This document shows, piece after piece, positions 47,557 through 60,727 of a stretch of 64,000 bases of DNA; within the stretch, counting starts at the first letter, position 1, and every line of letters begins with the position of its first letter. The position numbers and the translations under genes are program-made. Source of the stretch: Diploscapter coronatus (taxonomy: Eukaryota; Nematoda; Chromadorea; Rhabditida; Rhabditidae); NCBI GenBank assembly GCA_964036155.1, contig OZ038423.1, positions 44,841,249 through 44,905,248 on the forward strand. Reading direction: 5' to 3'. The notes beneath the pieces were generated by a model. The model made no database searches. It was given only the letters and a program-made list of their open reading frames with translations, and was not told the DNA's origin.

Positions 47557-50025
47557 TTTCTTGAAAAATGGGAAAATTAATAAATTGATATTTTTATTGA
47601 TTTTTTTTTACAGATTCGACCTATAAAGTTTCACCACTAATATGATTGAAATGGAATTAGATCGAGGAAAATTTTGAAACTTATAAAAATGATAATCAGC
47701 TAGATTTATTTGTAAATGTACGAAGGCTTAAACCTATTTGATAATATTTGAATTCTTTTCAGGCGCATAAAATCAGGTGAGTGAAGATATAAATTGGAAC
47801 CTATGCAATTTGAAACGTAATTGATCGAAATTTGGCTTTATTTTCAACGGACCTTATTTATGAAGTCTAAAATGCATAAGACAAACTCTAATGTCTAGGG
47901 ACAAATGAATGGTCTCCTACAAATGAGCGTATAAGGTTTCAGGAAGCGTTCTTGAATTTGTCCCAACTAAATTTAAGTAGAAGAAATTCCGGAAGAATGG
48001 GCTTCAAACTCAATGGAAGAATCTAGGCAATTACGCAATTGACAAAATAGAGGTAGGTAGGCAGAAAATTGGATTGTCAATAAAAATATCGACCCCAGAC
48101 GTGCCCTAAAATGTCAGACTTAGATTAGAACAAACGTCAGAAATGGTCAATTACCTAATTTTTAGGCTATTACACGAGAACAACGATACCTATAGGCAAG
48201 TTGCATGTACAGAATTTTGTCATAGCTGTGCAGAAAAACGAAAGCTTGTATTTGACGTAATAGCGTAATGACGAAACACAATAGAAATTGATGGAAGCTT
48301 GGAAAGGTAGAATATAGCTGCGCGCTCAGTCACTAGAAGAAAGTGTGGTAAAAGAAGCCTACAAGACTGTACCCTACTCTTACCCTATACTATTTCCCTC
48401 ATGAGTACGTGTTACTAGTCCAAGTTGCCGTCAATTCTATCGCGTTTCGCCATTACGCCTTTTACAAATTGCCGATTCAATAAAGGTACAGGTACGATTT
48501 TCCTGAACCTGTAGGCATCCCTGGTTATTTATCTAGTTTAAAAGTTAAACAAATATGTCGTGCATGTCAGAGTGTAAACGAAATACTACTAATTTCATAT
48601 GAAGTAGGGTTAAGATGACGATTGTTTGCAAGATGTTGAACCATTTTCCTAGTAAACCCTGAAGAGAGGGCAAAACATTATTGGATTAAGCATACGAAAT
48701 TTCTCACTTCGAGTGGAATTTTCTGAAAATTTTGTTAAGTCAAAGCTTTGCCAGAAAGAAATCAGAAATCCATTATTTCGTCAATTCAAAAGGATTAATT
48801 TTTAATTCCTGAGATACTTCAGAACGCTTTAGTCTTTGTTAGAAAATCATGTGGGGCAATTAGAAGAAAATAGTGATTAAATATTTAAGCACTAAAAATC
48901 GAACTTGAATATATTCATTAAAAGTTTAAATCATTGCCAGAGTAAATGAGTCTGAATTTTTTCTTGAAAAATAATCAAAAATGTTTTCGGAAATCGCATA
49001 CGAAAAGGTGCTCATTGGGCATGACAAATTCATATTCTTCCCAAGGCAGGAAAATTATTAACTTTGAGAAAAAATATGATTCTCCGAAATCCTCGAATAT
49101 TAGTTTGCAAAATATTTTGAGAAATGTTGAAAAGATTTGGAATTTTGGCAAAATTTCTCCAACTCATAATTATTACAATTCTACAATTATTTATTCTTTT
49201 AAATCCAAAATCTTGGGTTTTATTTTGATGACGAGATGAGCTGTTAAAGAAGGGCTAACCTAAGATTATGGGGAAGCTTAGCGATTACAAAATAAAAATT
49301 CTTCCCGATTTTGATAATCGTGAAAAATCCGAACCTTATTATTTTCAAAGCAATGCCAAGTTTTGAGAAATTATTTCAAATATTATTTTGCAAACATTCT
49401 AAGAGGCGATGCACGAAAATTGCTAACACCCAACAGAAATCATAGTCCAAAATAAATGCACCAAAATAATATCCTCTAAATCTAAACAAACTATCAAATC
49501 CCAGGTAAGCTTCCTGGACAAAATCGCATGATTTTTGCAATCCAACACCCCAAAATGGAAATTTTTGATCCGGCAAATTCGGTCAGCGGGGAAAAAGTCG
49601 CAAATTTACCGAGTTCGGCATCCATGAATGAGATCGTCCAAGACTTATTGCGCAAAGACTCATCGTTTTTTGTCTGTTCCTTTCTCCTCTCACAGGTCCC
49701 CTATCTCTCGCCTCGTTTCTGCATCTTTCTCTCTACAGAAATTACTTTATACCTCGTTTTGTCTGACTCTTTCTCGTAAAAGGTAATTATATTTCGTGTT
49801 TTCTGCCTCTTTTTGCATGGAGGAAAAAATATATCGACATTCATAGGTAATAAGACGCAACCATAAAACTATATTTGAGCTTTGAAATAAAAAGACAAAG
49901 ATCCAGACAAATTCAAAAAGTTGGAACTTTGCAGAATTCTTTATTAGTTTATTTTGAAAAGGAAAAAATCGATAAGGGGTGGAGCTAATTTTTTCAAAGT
50001 TACAACGATGGCGCATGGCTTTATT

Positions 50026-50120
50026 CGGCTAATAGAAAAAGACACCGGGTTTTCTAAGAAATAGTATGGGGAGGCAAGATAGGAAAAGAAAAAAAAACCG
50101 GTGTCTTTTTCTAGGAGCCG
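50026..50120. repeat. Hairpin-forming inverted repeat, 23-bp arms
   Basis: The arm at 50026-50048 (containing TAGAAAAAGACACCGG) is matched by its complement at 50098-50120, with two mismatches in 23 bases. The loop is about 49 bases and purine-rich. The size suggests a very small MITE or a folded transcript. No TA duplication is evident. Confidence 0.5.
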
Positions 50121-51956
50121 CTTTATTCCCTTTGTCGAAATAAAGATATTTTGAAAATTTGGTTTAATAGATGAACTTCCTTCAAAAATTCAAAGATAAG
50201 GTCAAATGTTTCATCGTTTTAGTGGAGGTAATTATTTGAGCCATTATTATAAAAAAAGATGTGTATGTGTATAAGGCGAAATCTTCAAAGCGGTTGTTGA
50301 AATATAGAAATAAAGGAAGACGCTTCTTAGCAGGGCCATCCAAAAGAGATGCGACCTTTCCCAAAAACATGCATACAGAATTATTGTGAAATCGTCAGTT
50401 TAGTGTGCTTAAATATGGAGGGCGGTCTTTATCCACCAAACTACGTCGGTATCTACCAAAATTATTCATGCACTTTATTCAAAAACCATCACAAAAAGCA
50501 AAGGCCGAGAATTTCCCTATTTTATGTTTTCCATATTTTTATGAGTAAAGTAGTGCAATCTATGATTAGGCAAAAGTAGCGCATGTAAACTATGAGATGC
50601 ATGAGGTAGTGAAGTTGTAAATTCAAGATCTAGATAAAGGTGGGACAGGTAAGCTAGAAAAGGATAGGAAACAGTAAGGGATAGGGAATATAGCCGGTTA
50701 AAGATATTTGAAAATTTTTCATTATAACGATAATGACTAGTTTGATTTAAAAATTACTATCCAAAAATGTAAAAATTCTATTCGTAGATCATATGCTACG
50801 AATTTTTAGCTAGTTCTATTTTTATCAATGTTCTTCCATATTTTACTAATTTCAACCCATCTATGCTAAAAATATATTAAATCTTGCTTTGGTAGACAGC
50901 GACCTACACTCCTTAAATATGCACGGCTATGACCATATATTGATTTTGGATAGAGAAGTATATATTGGTAATATATGGTAGCTTGAAAGATCGCAACTTG
51001 TAAATAATATGATAGGTGAAATTTTTCCGTCTCTTCCTATCCTATCCTAACATTACGTGCTATTTCGCCACATTGCGAATTTTCTAAATATTCTAACTAT
51101 ATCGATAGATAGAGCTGCTATAAAATAGATTAAAGACGATTTTTTATTCGGCCTGAATAATTTATTGAAATTGCATCACATAGACGAGAAGTTTATTATT
51201 AATTTGCCCACCAAAACTTGACAAATATAGAAGTTTCCGGCAATAAAATTTGTCCACTATAAGTTGAACTTAAATTTGAAACTGATCAGAAATTCTTTAT
51301 TTCTTTGCGGCTTATATGACTTATATAGGCGCGCATAAGATGAAAAACTAGAATACCATTCAGGTTTTGGCGTCAAAATAGGAGTCTTTATTACCATATT
51401 TTTATTTGGCTGAAGAAAAATGTGGTTTTGTATAAAGTTCACGTAGAGCGCGAGCATTGAATATAATTCAATAATTTGAAATATTTCCAAATTTATGTAA
51501 CATAAAATTTTAGAGTGACATAAAATAAGGTGCCTCATATTTTAAAATATAACATTTTTTATTTAATAACTCATATTAATCATCCAAATTTAATATTACT
51601 TTTGTTCAATTGGTAAAACTTTTTAAAAATATTTGAAACTTACAAAATTTCCTAATCAAAAATTCCATGACGTCGAACAAATGAGTTCATAGATATCGAC
51701 GTAGCGATCCGGAAAAACGGTTTGATGATTCAGTATTTCATGCAAGAAACCCAAATTCATGAGTTATCAAATAAGATGTTTCAGCTGGTTCTGGAAGGGC
51801 ATTCTTTAACACCAAGGAATAGTTAGAGGTCTTAAATACGGGTTAATTTCAAATGCATAGGATCTTTCGGATGCGCTCAGATAGACCAGAATTATGTTAT
51901 TTGACATCCCACAAGAAATGCATAAATTTGAGTAAATAGTTTCCTGGGAAGATATA

Positions 51957-52178
51957 CCACAAAATCTAACATAGAAATCCATGGACTTCTATTTTTTGAT
52001 CCTCAAATTTTCAAACCATTATAGCTTCTTATCTAGTGATCGTAATCACTCTAAATCAAGACTAAATTCGCTCTATACACACTAAAGAATGCCATAAAAC
52101 ACTTTCTGGGATGGTTTGAGTTGGGTAATGGATAGCTCTGAGATTTTGGGGAGTGTGCTTCTATTTTAGATTTTACGA
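51957..52178. mobile_element. MITE, copy 2
   Basis: This 222-bp relative of the element at 31283-31521 is in the same orientation. Its ends are CCACAAAATCTAACATAGAAA and GCTTCTATTTTAGATTTTACGA, with flanking TA at 51955-51956 and 52179-52180. Shared interior landmarks include ATGGACTT, TAAAACACT and GAGTTGGG. The terminal repeats are more diverged than in copy 1, so it appears older. Confidence 0.65.
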
Positions 52179-53035
52179 TAACTCGAATTATTTTATCAAT
52201 AGAACTTTGATTAGTAGAATTAAACATGATAAAATAAATTAAACTGATATGGTGTTATGCTATATCTTAAAAAGTATTTCAATAGTTCTAGGTGTGATTT
52301 TTCTGTGAACAGCGAAGATTACTTGGACCAAAGAACATCAGAAGAGTAACATTGGATTCATTGAATGTACTATGTAATATTTTGAAATATAATCAGAAAA
52401 ATTTTGATTAATCGAATTTTTGTTGTCAGTGGAGGGATAATTGAAATTGAATCATTTTGGATAGCAAGGTTCCTGATTCGAAGGACCTTAGGAGAATAGA
52501 TTCGAATTCTGTGAATATTACGTGAAATATTCTGATACGTATTAGTTTTTTTCCTAAATTATAACTTGGTGTTAGATTCACATCAATATCAGAAATAATT
52601 TTTTGTCAATATATTATGATTTATATTGAAACAAGTAGTTTTATGGAAAAGGTTGAGGTGAACAACGATGATAATAATAATAATGAAATTAGGTTTCACC
52701 AAACATCAAGCGATTATGTTTTGATCTAAAAATAAGTCTGCTTGATCTTTCTCACCTCTATGAATTTAAAATAATAAAATAATATTACATATGATGCAAA
52801 TCTCTATATTAACACGATTTTTCTCTATTATTCAGTGGTAAGTTATCTTGAAACCAAAGGCCAAAGTACTGCGCATGTTTTAATAACTTCACTAATTAAA
52901 ATTAGCCTCAACTTAATACGCCCTTTTACCTGCAAATTAAATAACTCCCCATTATGATTCATTAGAGTTCGCAATTTTCGCAACTAAATATTCTCAGTTA
53001 ATTAGCATTATATATCGTGCACATCAATATCCAAC

Positions 53036-54419
53036 ATGAAACTTTCTACTAGAGATGGTCTAAAATTCGAGGCATTGATTTGGGTCGATATTTTTACCTG
53101 TCTGACCTATCTGATGGTCATATTTCGACTCCTCACTACGAGGAATAAACACTTGAAGGGACCGTTTTACATGATATTCATCAGTACAGGCAAGCTAGGT
53201 TTCAGAGAAAAATAACTTTCGTAATTCGCTTCCCAAGTAATTAACCAAAAATATCGTTACGAAGAATATTTAATGAACCAAAATATTTTAGGGATCGGCG
53301 ACATTATTGCCATATACGCCCAATACTATAAAAGGGAATATCTAACTTTAGAAACTAAATTATACCCAAATCAAACATGGCTAGGGCACTTCGCGTTATA
53401 TTTATCGCCCGCTACCGCTTACATGCATATGATTGGAAACGCGTTTTTATCATTTAATCGATTTACTTCAATCAGAAATCCGTCTTTACAGTCTCAGGTA
53501 AAGCATAGATACCATAATATTTTAACTGTAATAGAATAAAGTATTCATTGACTATTATGTATGTTTTGTAAATGCATATCATATAACATTAAATATGCAA
53601 TTTAATTTAATCTCCTGAAGCTAATAATAATTTGAAAGATACTATTTGCAGACCTGGAACAATCGAAGAGTCATCAGAATTAGCATGTTTCAGTGGATAT
53701 TTTCTTCTGTAGCTTTTTTGTACATTTTCGCATCGAAATTTTATACCAAACCCAACCCAGACGGTTCGGTTACTTTCTTAAAATTAGATGCCTGGTGTGA
53801 ATTGGTGGGTCTAAGATATCATGATTTCAAATATGAATAAATCAGATAAACCGAATTACATTCGTTGCTTCTACATTCGGTTTCTGTATCTTGGACGCGA
53901 CCTTTAATATCATGACGATATTGAATCTAAAGAAGATAGGATTCAATTTTAAACGAAATGAACTGGTGTGTTCATTTAGTTATTATATTTAAGATCTTAT
54001 TTTTAGAGACTGGTCTATTATACTTGCTATATAACAATCTCATATTTGTTAATGTGCATCTCTCAGACTGGAAGGGTAATCGCCCTTTTTATCATTAAGG
54101 ATCTAGGATTAGACAATTTCATTGTGGATCAGGTAGGTTTCAAAATAGTGCCTTACTAAATGGCATAGATTTACAAGAATTGTTAGTTTTTCTTTCTACT
54201 TAAAAATATCAATTGTATATATATATATATATATTTTAGATATTCTGGTTATCAGAATTGCTAAACTGCGCTCCGCCTTTTCTACTTCTAATTTTATCCC
54301 AGGAAGTTCGGAACGACTTGCTCAACATGATCTGGATTCGGAAACAGAAGAAAAAGCAAGCGCTTTCACGAGGAACCACTATTTCTAATCAATTACCCAT
54401 CGCTTGGAGGAATAAATAA
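53036..54419 (+). CDS. Serpentine receptor, Srg-superfamily type (Srv/Srg-like), copy 1 (312 aa)
   Basis: Six exons: 53036-53189, 53292-53497, 53652-53804, 53846-53965, 54007-54132, 54240-54419. Seven hydrophobic segments are visible. Landmarks are FYMIFISTGIGDI (TM2), IGNAFLSFNRFTSI at the end of TM3 (the Asn-Arg motif of this superfamily), DATFNIMTI before a basic loop, and the TM7 end CAPPFLLLILSQEVRNDL with a basic cytoplasmic tail. I read it as Srv/Srg-like. The exact class needs a profile search. Intron 1 uses a GC donor (ACAG|GCAAGC), and the frame closes only with it. A TATATATCG box lies 22 bases upstream of the ATG region. Probably a chemosensory receptor. Confidence 0.85.
54215..54234. 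repeat. TA dinucleotide microsatellite
   Basis: About ten TA units just before the acceptor of the last exon of the preceding receptor gene. It is intronic and likely length-variable. Confidence 0.8.
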
Positions 54420-55056
54420 ATTCTTAGCATTCTGACATGAAATCGTGTAAATTTAACATTTCAATGGGTGATCTGATCACAGCATGCTTGAAATTTAAAC
54501 GCTATATTTACACCTCCATGTATAGTCATACAATCTATGACCATTAATATTATTTTACAATACAAAATATGATTTATGGTCCGGATATAGGGATGATTAA
54601 TTTAATTAATTCGAAGTTTCCAAGGATACGTGAGTGGGGGCTAATTTGTGCATAAACAGGACGATTCATCTAGAGTAGATATCAGATTATCATATTACTG
54701 GCATTTTTTGATATGGGAGATGTCGTTCACGAGATGTGGATTCATGTTATTGCCGTATATGACTTCTCATTTATTTATTCCTTTACACCATTGTGGTTAT
54801 GAGTTCCACCTATATTTCTTTGATTACAGAGTGTTTTGTGATAGAGGATATATCATTCACGGTATTTGGGTGCATATTATCATGTTTTTTTATGATTTTG
54901 ATTATATTTATTTTTATATGAACTTTTAAACATTCTTTACTATTTTTTAGAATTTATTGCTGTATACTTGCAAAAGTCACAACTTCGATCGCTAAATTAT
55001 CGATTTGAGTGTGTATTTGAGGTTATTTCCCGAAACATCCTATTTGCAGACAAGTA
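54420..55056. other. Spacer between the paralogous receptors
   Basis: 640 bases. A 93-codon frame at 54648-54929 is rich in His, Tyr and Phe but has no splice context and is not called. A TTTGCAG acceptor ends at about 55049, eight bases before the next ATG, which suggests a trans-spliced leader there. Confidence 0.45.
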
Positions 55057-56714
55057 ATGTTCCTCTCCATATCACCCTATATCATCTTCGACATCCAAAT
55101 TGTGTTCGAGTTCTTATGCTTTCTTTTGTATGTCATTGTCATCTGGAGGATTCTGACCTCAAGAAATGCAAAGTTACATAACGCATTCTATATGGTTTTC
55201 TGCTCGACGGGTAGGTTTCAGAAAATTCAGTGTTAATATAAAAATAAATATACATAATGTTCACTCTATCCAGCTGAGCAAAAATATAAATTATAATATT
55301 TTTAATAAAGGTCTCAGGAATTATACTTTATATTCCATATAGAAGTCTCAAATATGAGGATACTTCCAATTGAGGATGATTTAATTAAAAACCATGGTCT
55401 TCTTATTTTAGGTATCGGTGACATCGTGAACATTTTCGTGCACTATTTTTTGAGGGAACTATTTTGTCCCAGCTGTAGATTTGATAGATCGATAATTTTA
55501 CTGCTGAGATTTTGCAAATACCTCATGCCGACCTTGCTTTTGATACGTATCATCGGAAATCTAATGATAGTTCTAAATAAGTACACTATTTTCAGAGAGT
55601 CTGGATTTTTGAATAAGGTATGCAAAAAGTTTTTTTTTTTAAATAAATGAACCTAAAATGGAAAAATGATTATCCAAATGAATTTTCTGAAGCTTATTTA
55701 ATGAAACTAACATTTTATTATTAAGAATGTTTATAAATGTAATGATTAACCAATGAAATTTGGAAATTTCTGAAACTTAAATAAAATTAATTTTAGCTCT
55801 GGGAAAAGCGAAATCTAATAATTATTATCACTATTCAATGGATAATTCCTAACGCTGCTTATTTCTACAACATGTTCAGTACTATTTTCATCAAGGTAAT
55901 AAATCTATACGTCTATAAAGTTATGACGTAGTAAAATAAATTATGATTCATTATGAACATCACTTTTTGGGTACCTTTACTAATATCTTTAAGAATTGAT
56001 TTCTAGAATCGATTTTTTACGGCTGCGTTTGATTTAGACTGAAGGAGATTAACAGAATCGTCATTTTCAATTTTAGGTATTCCCAGATGAAACGATCCAA
56101 TTCGATCGAATCAGCAAGTGGTCAGATTTTGTAAGTTCTTGTTAATCGTTTGTTTTAAATAACTTATAAATATTAATTTAATTTAAATAAACGAATCGTG
56201 AGAACTTACAGTTAAACCGACTGCCGTTGATAATCCTGAGTTGGGTATTCTTAATCATGGAAACTATATTCTTCTCCACCACGTTAACCGATAAGAGAAG
56301 GAAGGATATCATTGTCAAGGATAAGGAGAAGGTATTTATTTTTGATATTTTAAATATATTTTTATATTTCAGGGGCTTCTATTGTATATTTTATACATCA
56401 TTATTTGTCAATTTATGATGAGCATTGCTTTGACCAGCAGATTCATTATGGACTATGTTTATGAAGATAGCTTTTTGCTGGAGATAGCTATGATTTTGGT
56501 ATGAGTTATATTAAATGGGCATAAATATGCCAATTTTTAGGTATCATTTTCTATTGAACTCAATACTTGCGTACCTCCAATTATTATGGTAATTTGTTCG
56601 AAAGAACTTCGAACAGAGTTATTTGGAAAAATGGAGAAAAGGAGAAAATCCATAATGATTTCACCAGCAAACAGTAAATCTTCGACAAAATCGTTAATGT
56701 TAATTAGATACTAG
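55057..56714 (+). CDS. Serpentine receptor, Srg-superfamily type (Srv/Srg-like), copy 2 (310 aa)
   Basis: Seven exons: 55057-55210, 55412-55617, 55797-55895, 56077-56130, 56212-56331, 56373-56498, 56541-56714. Exons 1, 2, 5 and 6 have exactly the lengths of exons 1, 2, 4 and 5 of the neighbouring receptor, and junction phases agree, so the two genes are tandem paralogs. Here the third exon is split by an extra intron. Shared residues include MVFCSTGIGDI, RIIGNLMIVLNKYTIF and the TM7 ending VPPIIMVICSKELRTEL. The tail is Ser/Lys-rich. Overall identity to copy 1 is low, so the duplication is old or the pair diverges quickly. The start follows a probable SL acceptor. Confidence 0.85.
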
Positions 56715-57579
56715 TTTTTTAATCGTTTAGCTTGAAAGGTCAAAATAAATCTTTATTTCAACAAGAACTTCAATATGAATAATAATTTTGGAGTTTAAAG
56801 AAAATCAAAACTGTATTAGTGAGATTCCATAAAAGTTCTAAACAAAATTTTATTCAAGGAAGAAATTAAAAGATGAATTTTATAGAGAGCTTAAATTATC
56901 GTAAAATGTTCCGAAACATATGAAAATCTCCCAGGTCAATGTCATATTTTCAAGCAATTTCTTTATATCTCGACACCAAATGAATTGAAATGTGCGGTAT
57001 ATTTGCAAGTCAGGGAAAGCTCATTTTTATTCAATTCATTTTAAATCAAGAATAACTCAACAAAACGCGATATTTTCCAGTAAAACTCTATAAAATCACA
57101 GGTATGCTGAATTTGTTCAAGAAATTTAGAAGAAAAAATGAAGACATATCCGTATGAACTTGGTATAAGACAAGCGATAACAATATCATATCAAAAATAT
57201 CAATTTAAAAATGGTAATTATCACTTAATTAATTAGATAATCACCGGACTTAATTGACCAATTAAATATTTAAAAATGAGCTAGTCGGATACTAATCTTA
57301 ATTATCATTGCAATTAAAAGGTTAATTATCTCATATCTGATCCAAATTTGAATTGTAATGAAAACTTCTTGGATATTTTTAACCGTCAATCCTATAATAT
57401 ATCAGGTCATTTGTAGCCTAATTTGCTACTCTTACCTATATTTTAGAATTACGGCATTAATTAAATTGTGATGATAATAATAAATACTCTACTTTAGGTT
57501 GTTCATTTGTTGTAGAAATTGGTTTATTTTTGTCGAACTTGGTCCATTCATCAGAGTTTTCAGCGCCTTTGCATGGGTT
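56715..57579. other. Convergent intergenic region
   Basis: About 865 AT-rich bases between the second receptor and the 5-phosphatase stop. No feature is supported, apart from a chance that the phosphatase has a further 3' exon here (see findings). Confidence 0.45.
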
Positions 57580-60500
57580 CTAACGAGGCATCTCGAAGGA
57601 TAATGCTACGGGCTGAAATGAAAAATGTAAGCTAATTAGTTTTGTTAAAACACGATATTCTTATACCACCTGAGCGCTCAGAGAATTCAAGTCATTTCAA
57701 CTCTTTCAAATAAACAAAAGTTTACAACATACACGATTCATTTGAATTTTAAAGGATCAGAATATAGGAGGAAATAAAATAACTTGCAAAAGAATGTTAT
57801 AAGTAAGGTATTACTCGAATGAAGTACCATATTGAATTAAAATGAGTTGTATATTTTGAAAATATAGAGAATTTAAAAACATGTCTAAAAATTCGAAAAC
57901 TTCCAACCTTATGATCTCCAGTACAGACGCTCTGTCCGAAGGAGGAATATTTGGGACAGCTATCAGAGACGAGAGCATACGCGTCATCGTTCATCAGAAC
58001 TCGATCGCACCACGCCGGAGCTCGCGTTTTCATCAGAACCTCCGACTCCTCTGGGTCCTCCGACCAGGGGTAGCTGAAAGATTTTCGATCTTTCAACCAT
58101 CATCATGATGCTATTGTTCTGGTCAAACGAAGTGACAGATCGCGTGTTGAAAAATAAGGAGAAAAGGCAAGAGAGGCAGAGAATATTGTGTACCCCGCTC
58201 TTTCTATTGTCCCTCGCTGACTCTCTTTCTCTGCACTCTAGCCTCTCCCGCTTTGTGCATAGTCGTGATGCGCAATATACGCGCATTTTTTGACACACGA
58301 ACTGTCACTTCAATTTGGCCGATACAATAGAAGAATTGTTTTTACTAAATTCTGATTCGGATATAATAATAATAATAATAGAGCCAAAATTTCAAATTTA
58401 AATAATGAAGATCAACCCTGATATATCTCAAAACGGTGTAGCAGGATATCTTTCAAAATTATAATTTAAACAATGAAAGATCGGCATTAGGGGTGTGTGG
58501 AAATGGGTTTTGAGATCTTTGGAAACGGAAATTTTCGCACGCCCCTGATCAGCATTTTGAATATTTTTAGGACTTACGTCGGTGGAAAAGAGATGGGCAA
58601 CTCATTCAAAGGGAAACTCTTTGCCTCTTTGTCATCATCCAGGTAAGACTCCCAGTCGTCCAGCAGCTTCTTCTGATTGAAATAGTCGAATTTTTTCTTC
58701 TCGACTCGGAGCACGCAGCTGAATTTGCATGCTTTAGATTTGGTCAGATAATAACATTAAACTTGTTCGAATGTTACTGCTTAGCAATATGTACGTAAAA
58801 CTAATTTCCAATTCAGACATCTCAAATGTTCTGAGGGTAAGATAGTTGAAGTTATCAATAATATGTCCTCGTCTTCGTTCGATATAGTTAAAATAATTTT
58901 AAACTTACGAATTCTGACTATCATTGCTGCCCCTTCTGAATTCGATTGCGGATACCGTTCTCCTAAAAGTTCTTTTTTGAAACTTCAAGCTAACTTCAAT
59001 AGTGGATTCTAACGTTGTTAATCTTGTGTTAACATTAATTTAATAGTTAGCATGTAACCTATAAGATAAGTAGTTTAATGATATGCAACCTCAAATTATC
59101 GTTAGGGCAGTTGTTTCCATTGACCTGCAGATGGTCAGTCGATCCTCGACTCTCATCCTCGTCGTCCAGGGGGTGCGGCTCGGTTTTGGCTGTTATCCGC
59201 TCAAAATAGATGAAATAAATAGGTTTTATTTTTTCAGGGCAACAAAAGTCCCATAGAACCTCTTTAACACATAGTCTTCGTGTTCAAAATATATAATTTG
59301 TGTGGATTGGATGATATGAGGTTATTTGATAAGTTTTAAGATTTTTTTTTCGAACCAATCGAACTCTCAAAGAATGCGATCCCAAATTGACGAGTTTTGC
59401 TATACAAGAAATTAATGATAACTCGAATTTGTCGAAAAGTGGGCGGATGGGAGGAGCCTATAAACTTTACATTGAGAAAAGACGTGGAGTCGAGTCGGAA
59501 GTTGAGGTCGCCGAAAATGAACAAATGCTCCTTGTGGCCATTGGCGAACTCTGCCAATCGCTGAATGATGAAGTCCATCGCCCGTTTGCGGTTTTCCGAA
59601 TATTGCATGGGGTTCTAAATATTATATTTTATTTTTCATATTTTTTAAAGCTTTACTATGTTTATATTAAGGATGCTCTAATTAATTTATATTTTTTATT
59701 TTAGGTTTTTTCTTAATTATGAATTTTTACCTCATGTATCAGTGCCAAATTCGACTCGTCATGGAACAAATGAGCGTTCACGAAATCGATAATCCTGAAA
59801 TCCGAATGTTATACTTTCACTACGTCATTTAAATATTGAATTTCAGAAATTCAATATCACCTAGAACACTTAGAAGGCATGACTATTTAAAAGAAACGTT
59901 ATTTTTTAGAGATCTACATAGTAGTAAAAATATAAACTTAAAAATGGAGGAAGTCAGCAACGTTCACCAATTTATTTATTTGTCGCTTTTTACCGATTAG
60001 AGATCCGCCATCGCGTGTGCATGTAGCCTTTCCTGCCCCATTTAATCGCCGGCCAAAACTCCTTGGGGAATTTATACTTGATCAGGTAAGGATTCTTCTC
60101 GAAATTAGATAGTGTCAAGGAGAACCCTGAAAAAATCGACATTTTTTTGATTTAAACAAAATTTTACCTCTATGTAAAGTCTCGAATCGATTAGTATGAA
60201 AATTGTACTGCTCAATGTATTTTGCGGCCGACTCCTTTATAAACACGTAAACGCCAAGGGCCTAAATTTTGTAAAATAATGGCAATGTTTTTCTGGGAAA
60301 AACCAAATCAAGGCTGACTTGATCTTATAGCAACAGGTTAAGAACTAACTCTTTACCACTACATAGACTAAAGCGACCTCACCGTATAGTCCTCCGACTC
60401 GTATTCGATGTCCGCCCAGGCGCGGATTATTTGAAACTCGTTCAAGCGGTTACGGAGTTGATCCACTATTATAGGAACTTGGTAGGAGCACTCTTCGAAT

Positions 60501-60727
60501 CTGGAAAATCGATCATTATTGATTTTCGTTATCTAGAAATCGATGTTTATTGATTTTGTTTACTTTTTTCCGCCCGTTTCCTGAGTGTGCAATACGAGCA
60601 TGTCGATATTTTCGGCATGAACTCGCTCCTCGATAGTTTGCAGCCAACCAACATGCAACCGACAGTCCTTTTCAAACAACGAACCCGCATTCGAAGTGAT
60701 TAGTAAAATACGCGGTTTTAGAGTCAT
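57580..60727 (-). CDS. ipp-5: Type I inositol polyphosphate 5-phosphatase (INPP5A/IPP-5), 391 aa
   Basis: Eleven exons: 60727-60564, 60500-60383, 60261-60168, 60126-59994, 59794-59731, 59614-59471, 59189-59125, 58962-58909, 58718-58578, 58073-57908, 57612-57580. It removes the 5-phosphate of Ins(1,4,5)P3 and Ins(1,3,4,5)P4, ending calcium signals. Catalytic motifs are in order: NAHLFHD (176-182), FGDLNFRLD (225-233), KTRAPAWCDRVL (341-352) and GDHKP (378-382). FDYFN, ISFPPTYPWSED and the N-terminal LLITSNAGSLF with HTQETGGK are specific to the INPP5A type, not synaptojanin, OCRL or SHIP. The ATG is 21 bases after a TTTTTAG acceptor, consistent with trans-splicing. The protein stops ten residues after GDHK and lacks the C-terminal CAAX box of mammalian INPP5A. 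Exon 7 (frame forced by phase) is poorly conserved. Confidence 0.92.

Larger units (their letters stand above)
47557..53035. other. Long intergenic region
   Basis: About 5.5 kb. It contains the hairpin at 50026-50120 and MITE copy 2 at 51957-52178. A GC-richer patch at 49560-49745 (plus-strand frame with MNEIVQDLLRKD, then a pyrimidine-rich tract with a CACAG acceptor) could be an isolated exon or promoter but has no partner. An ATAA-type microsatellite lies near 52670. No gene is called. Confidence 0.4.

Noticed and set aside
49528..49779. Plus-strand open frame with MNEIVQDLLRKD
   Set aside because: It runs into a pyrimidine-rich tract and no partner exon could be found. It is mentioned only in the intergenic entry.
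54648..54929. 93-codon open frame between the receptor genes
   Set aside because: Composition is dominated by His, Tyr and Phe as expected for AT-rich noncoding DNA, with no splice context or family motif.
59159..59199. Alternative exon 7 of the 5-phosphatase starting after TTTTGAG
   Set aside because: It would join exon 8 in a frame with an early stop. The acceptor at ATAACAG gives the phase needed to reach the conserved region in exon 9.
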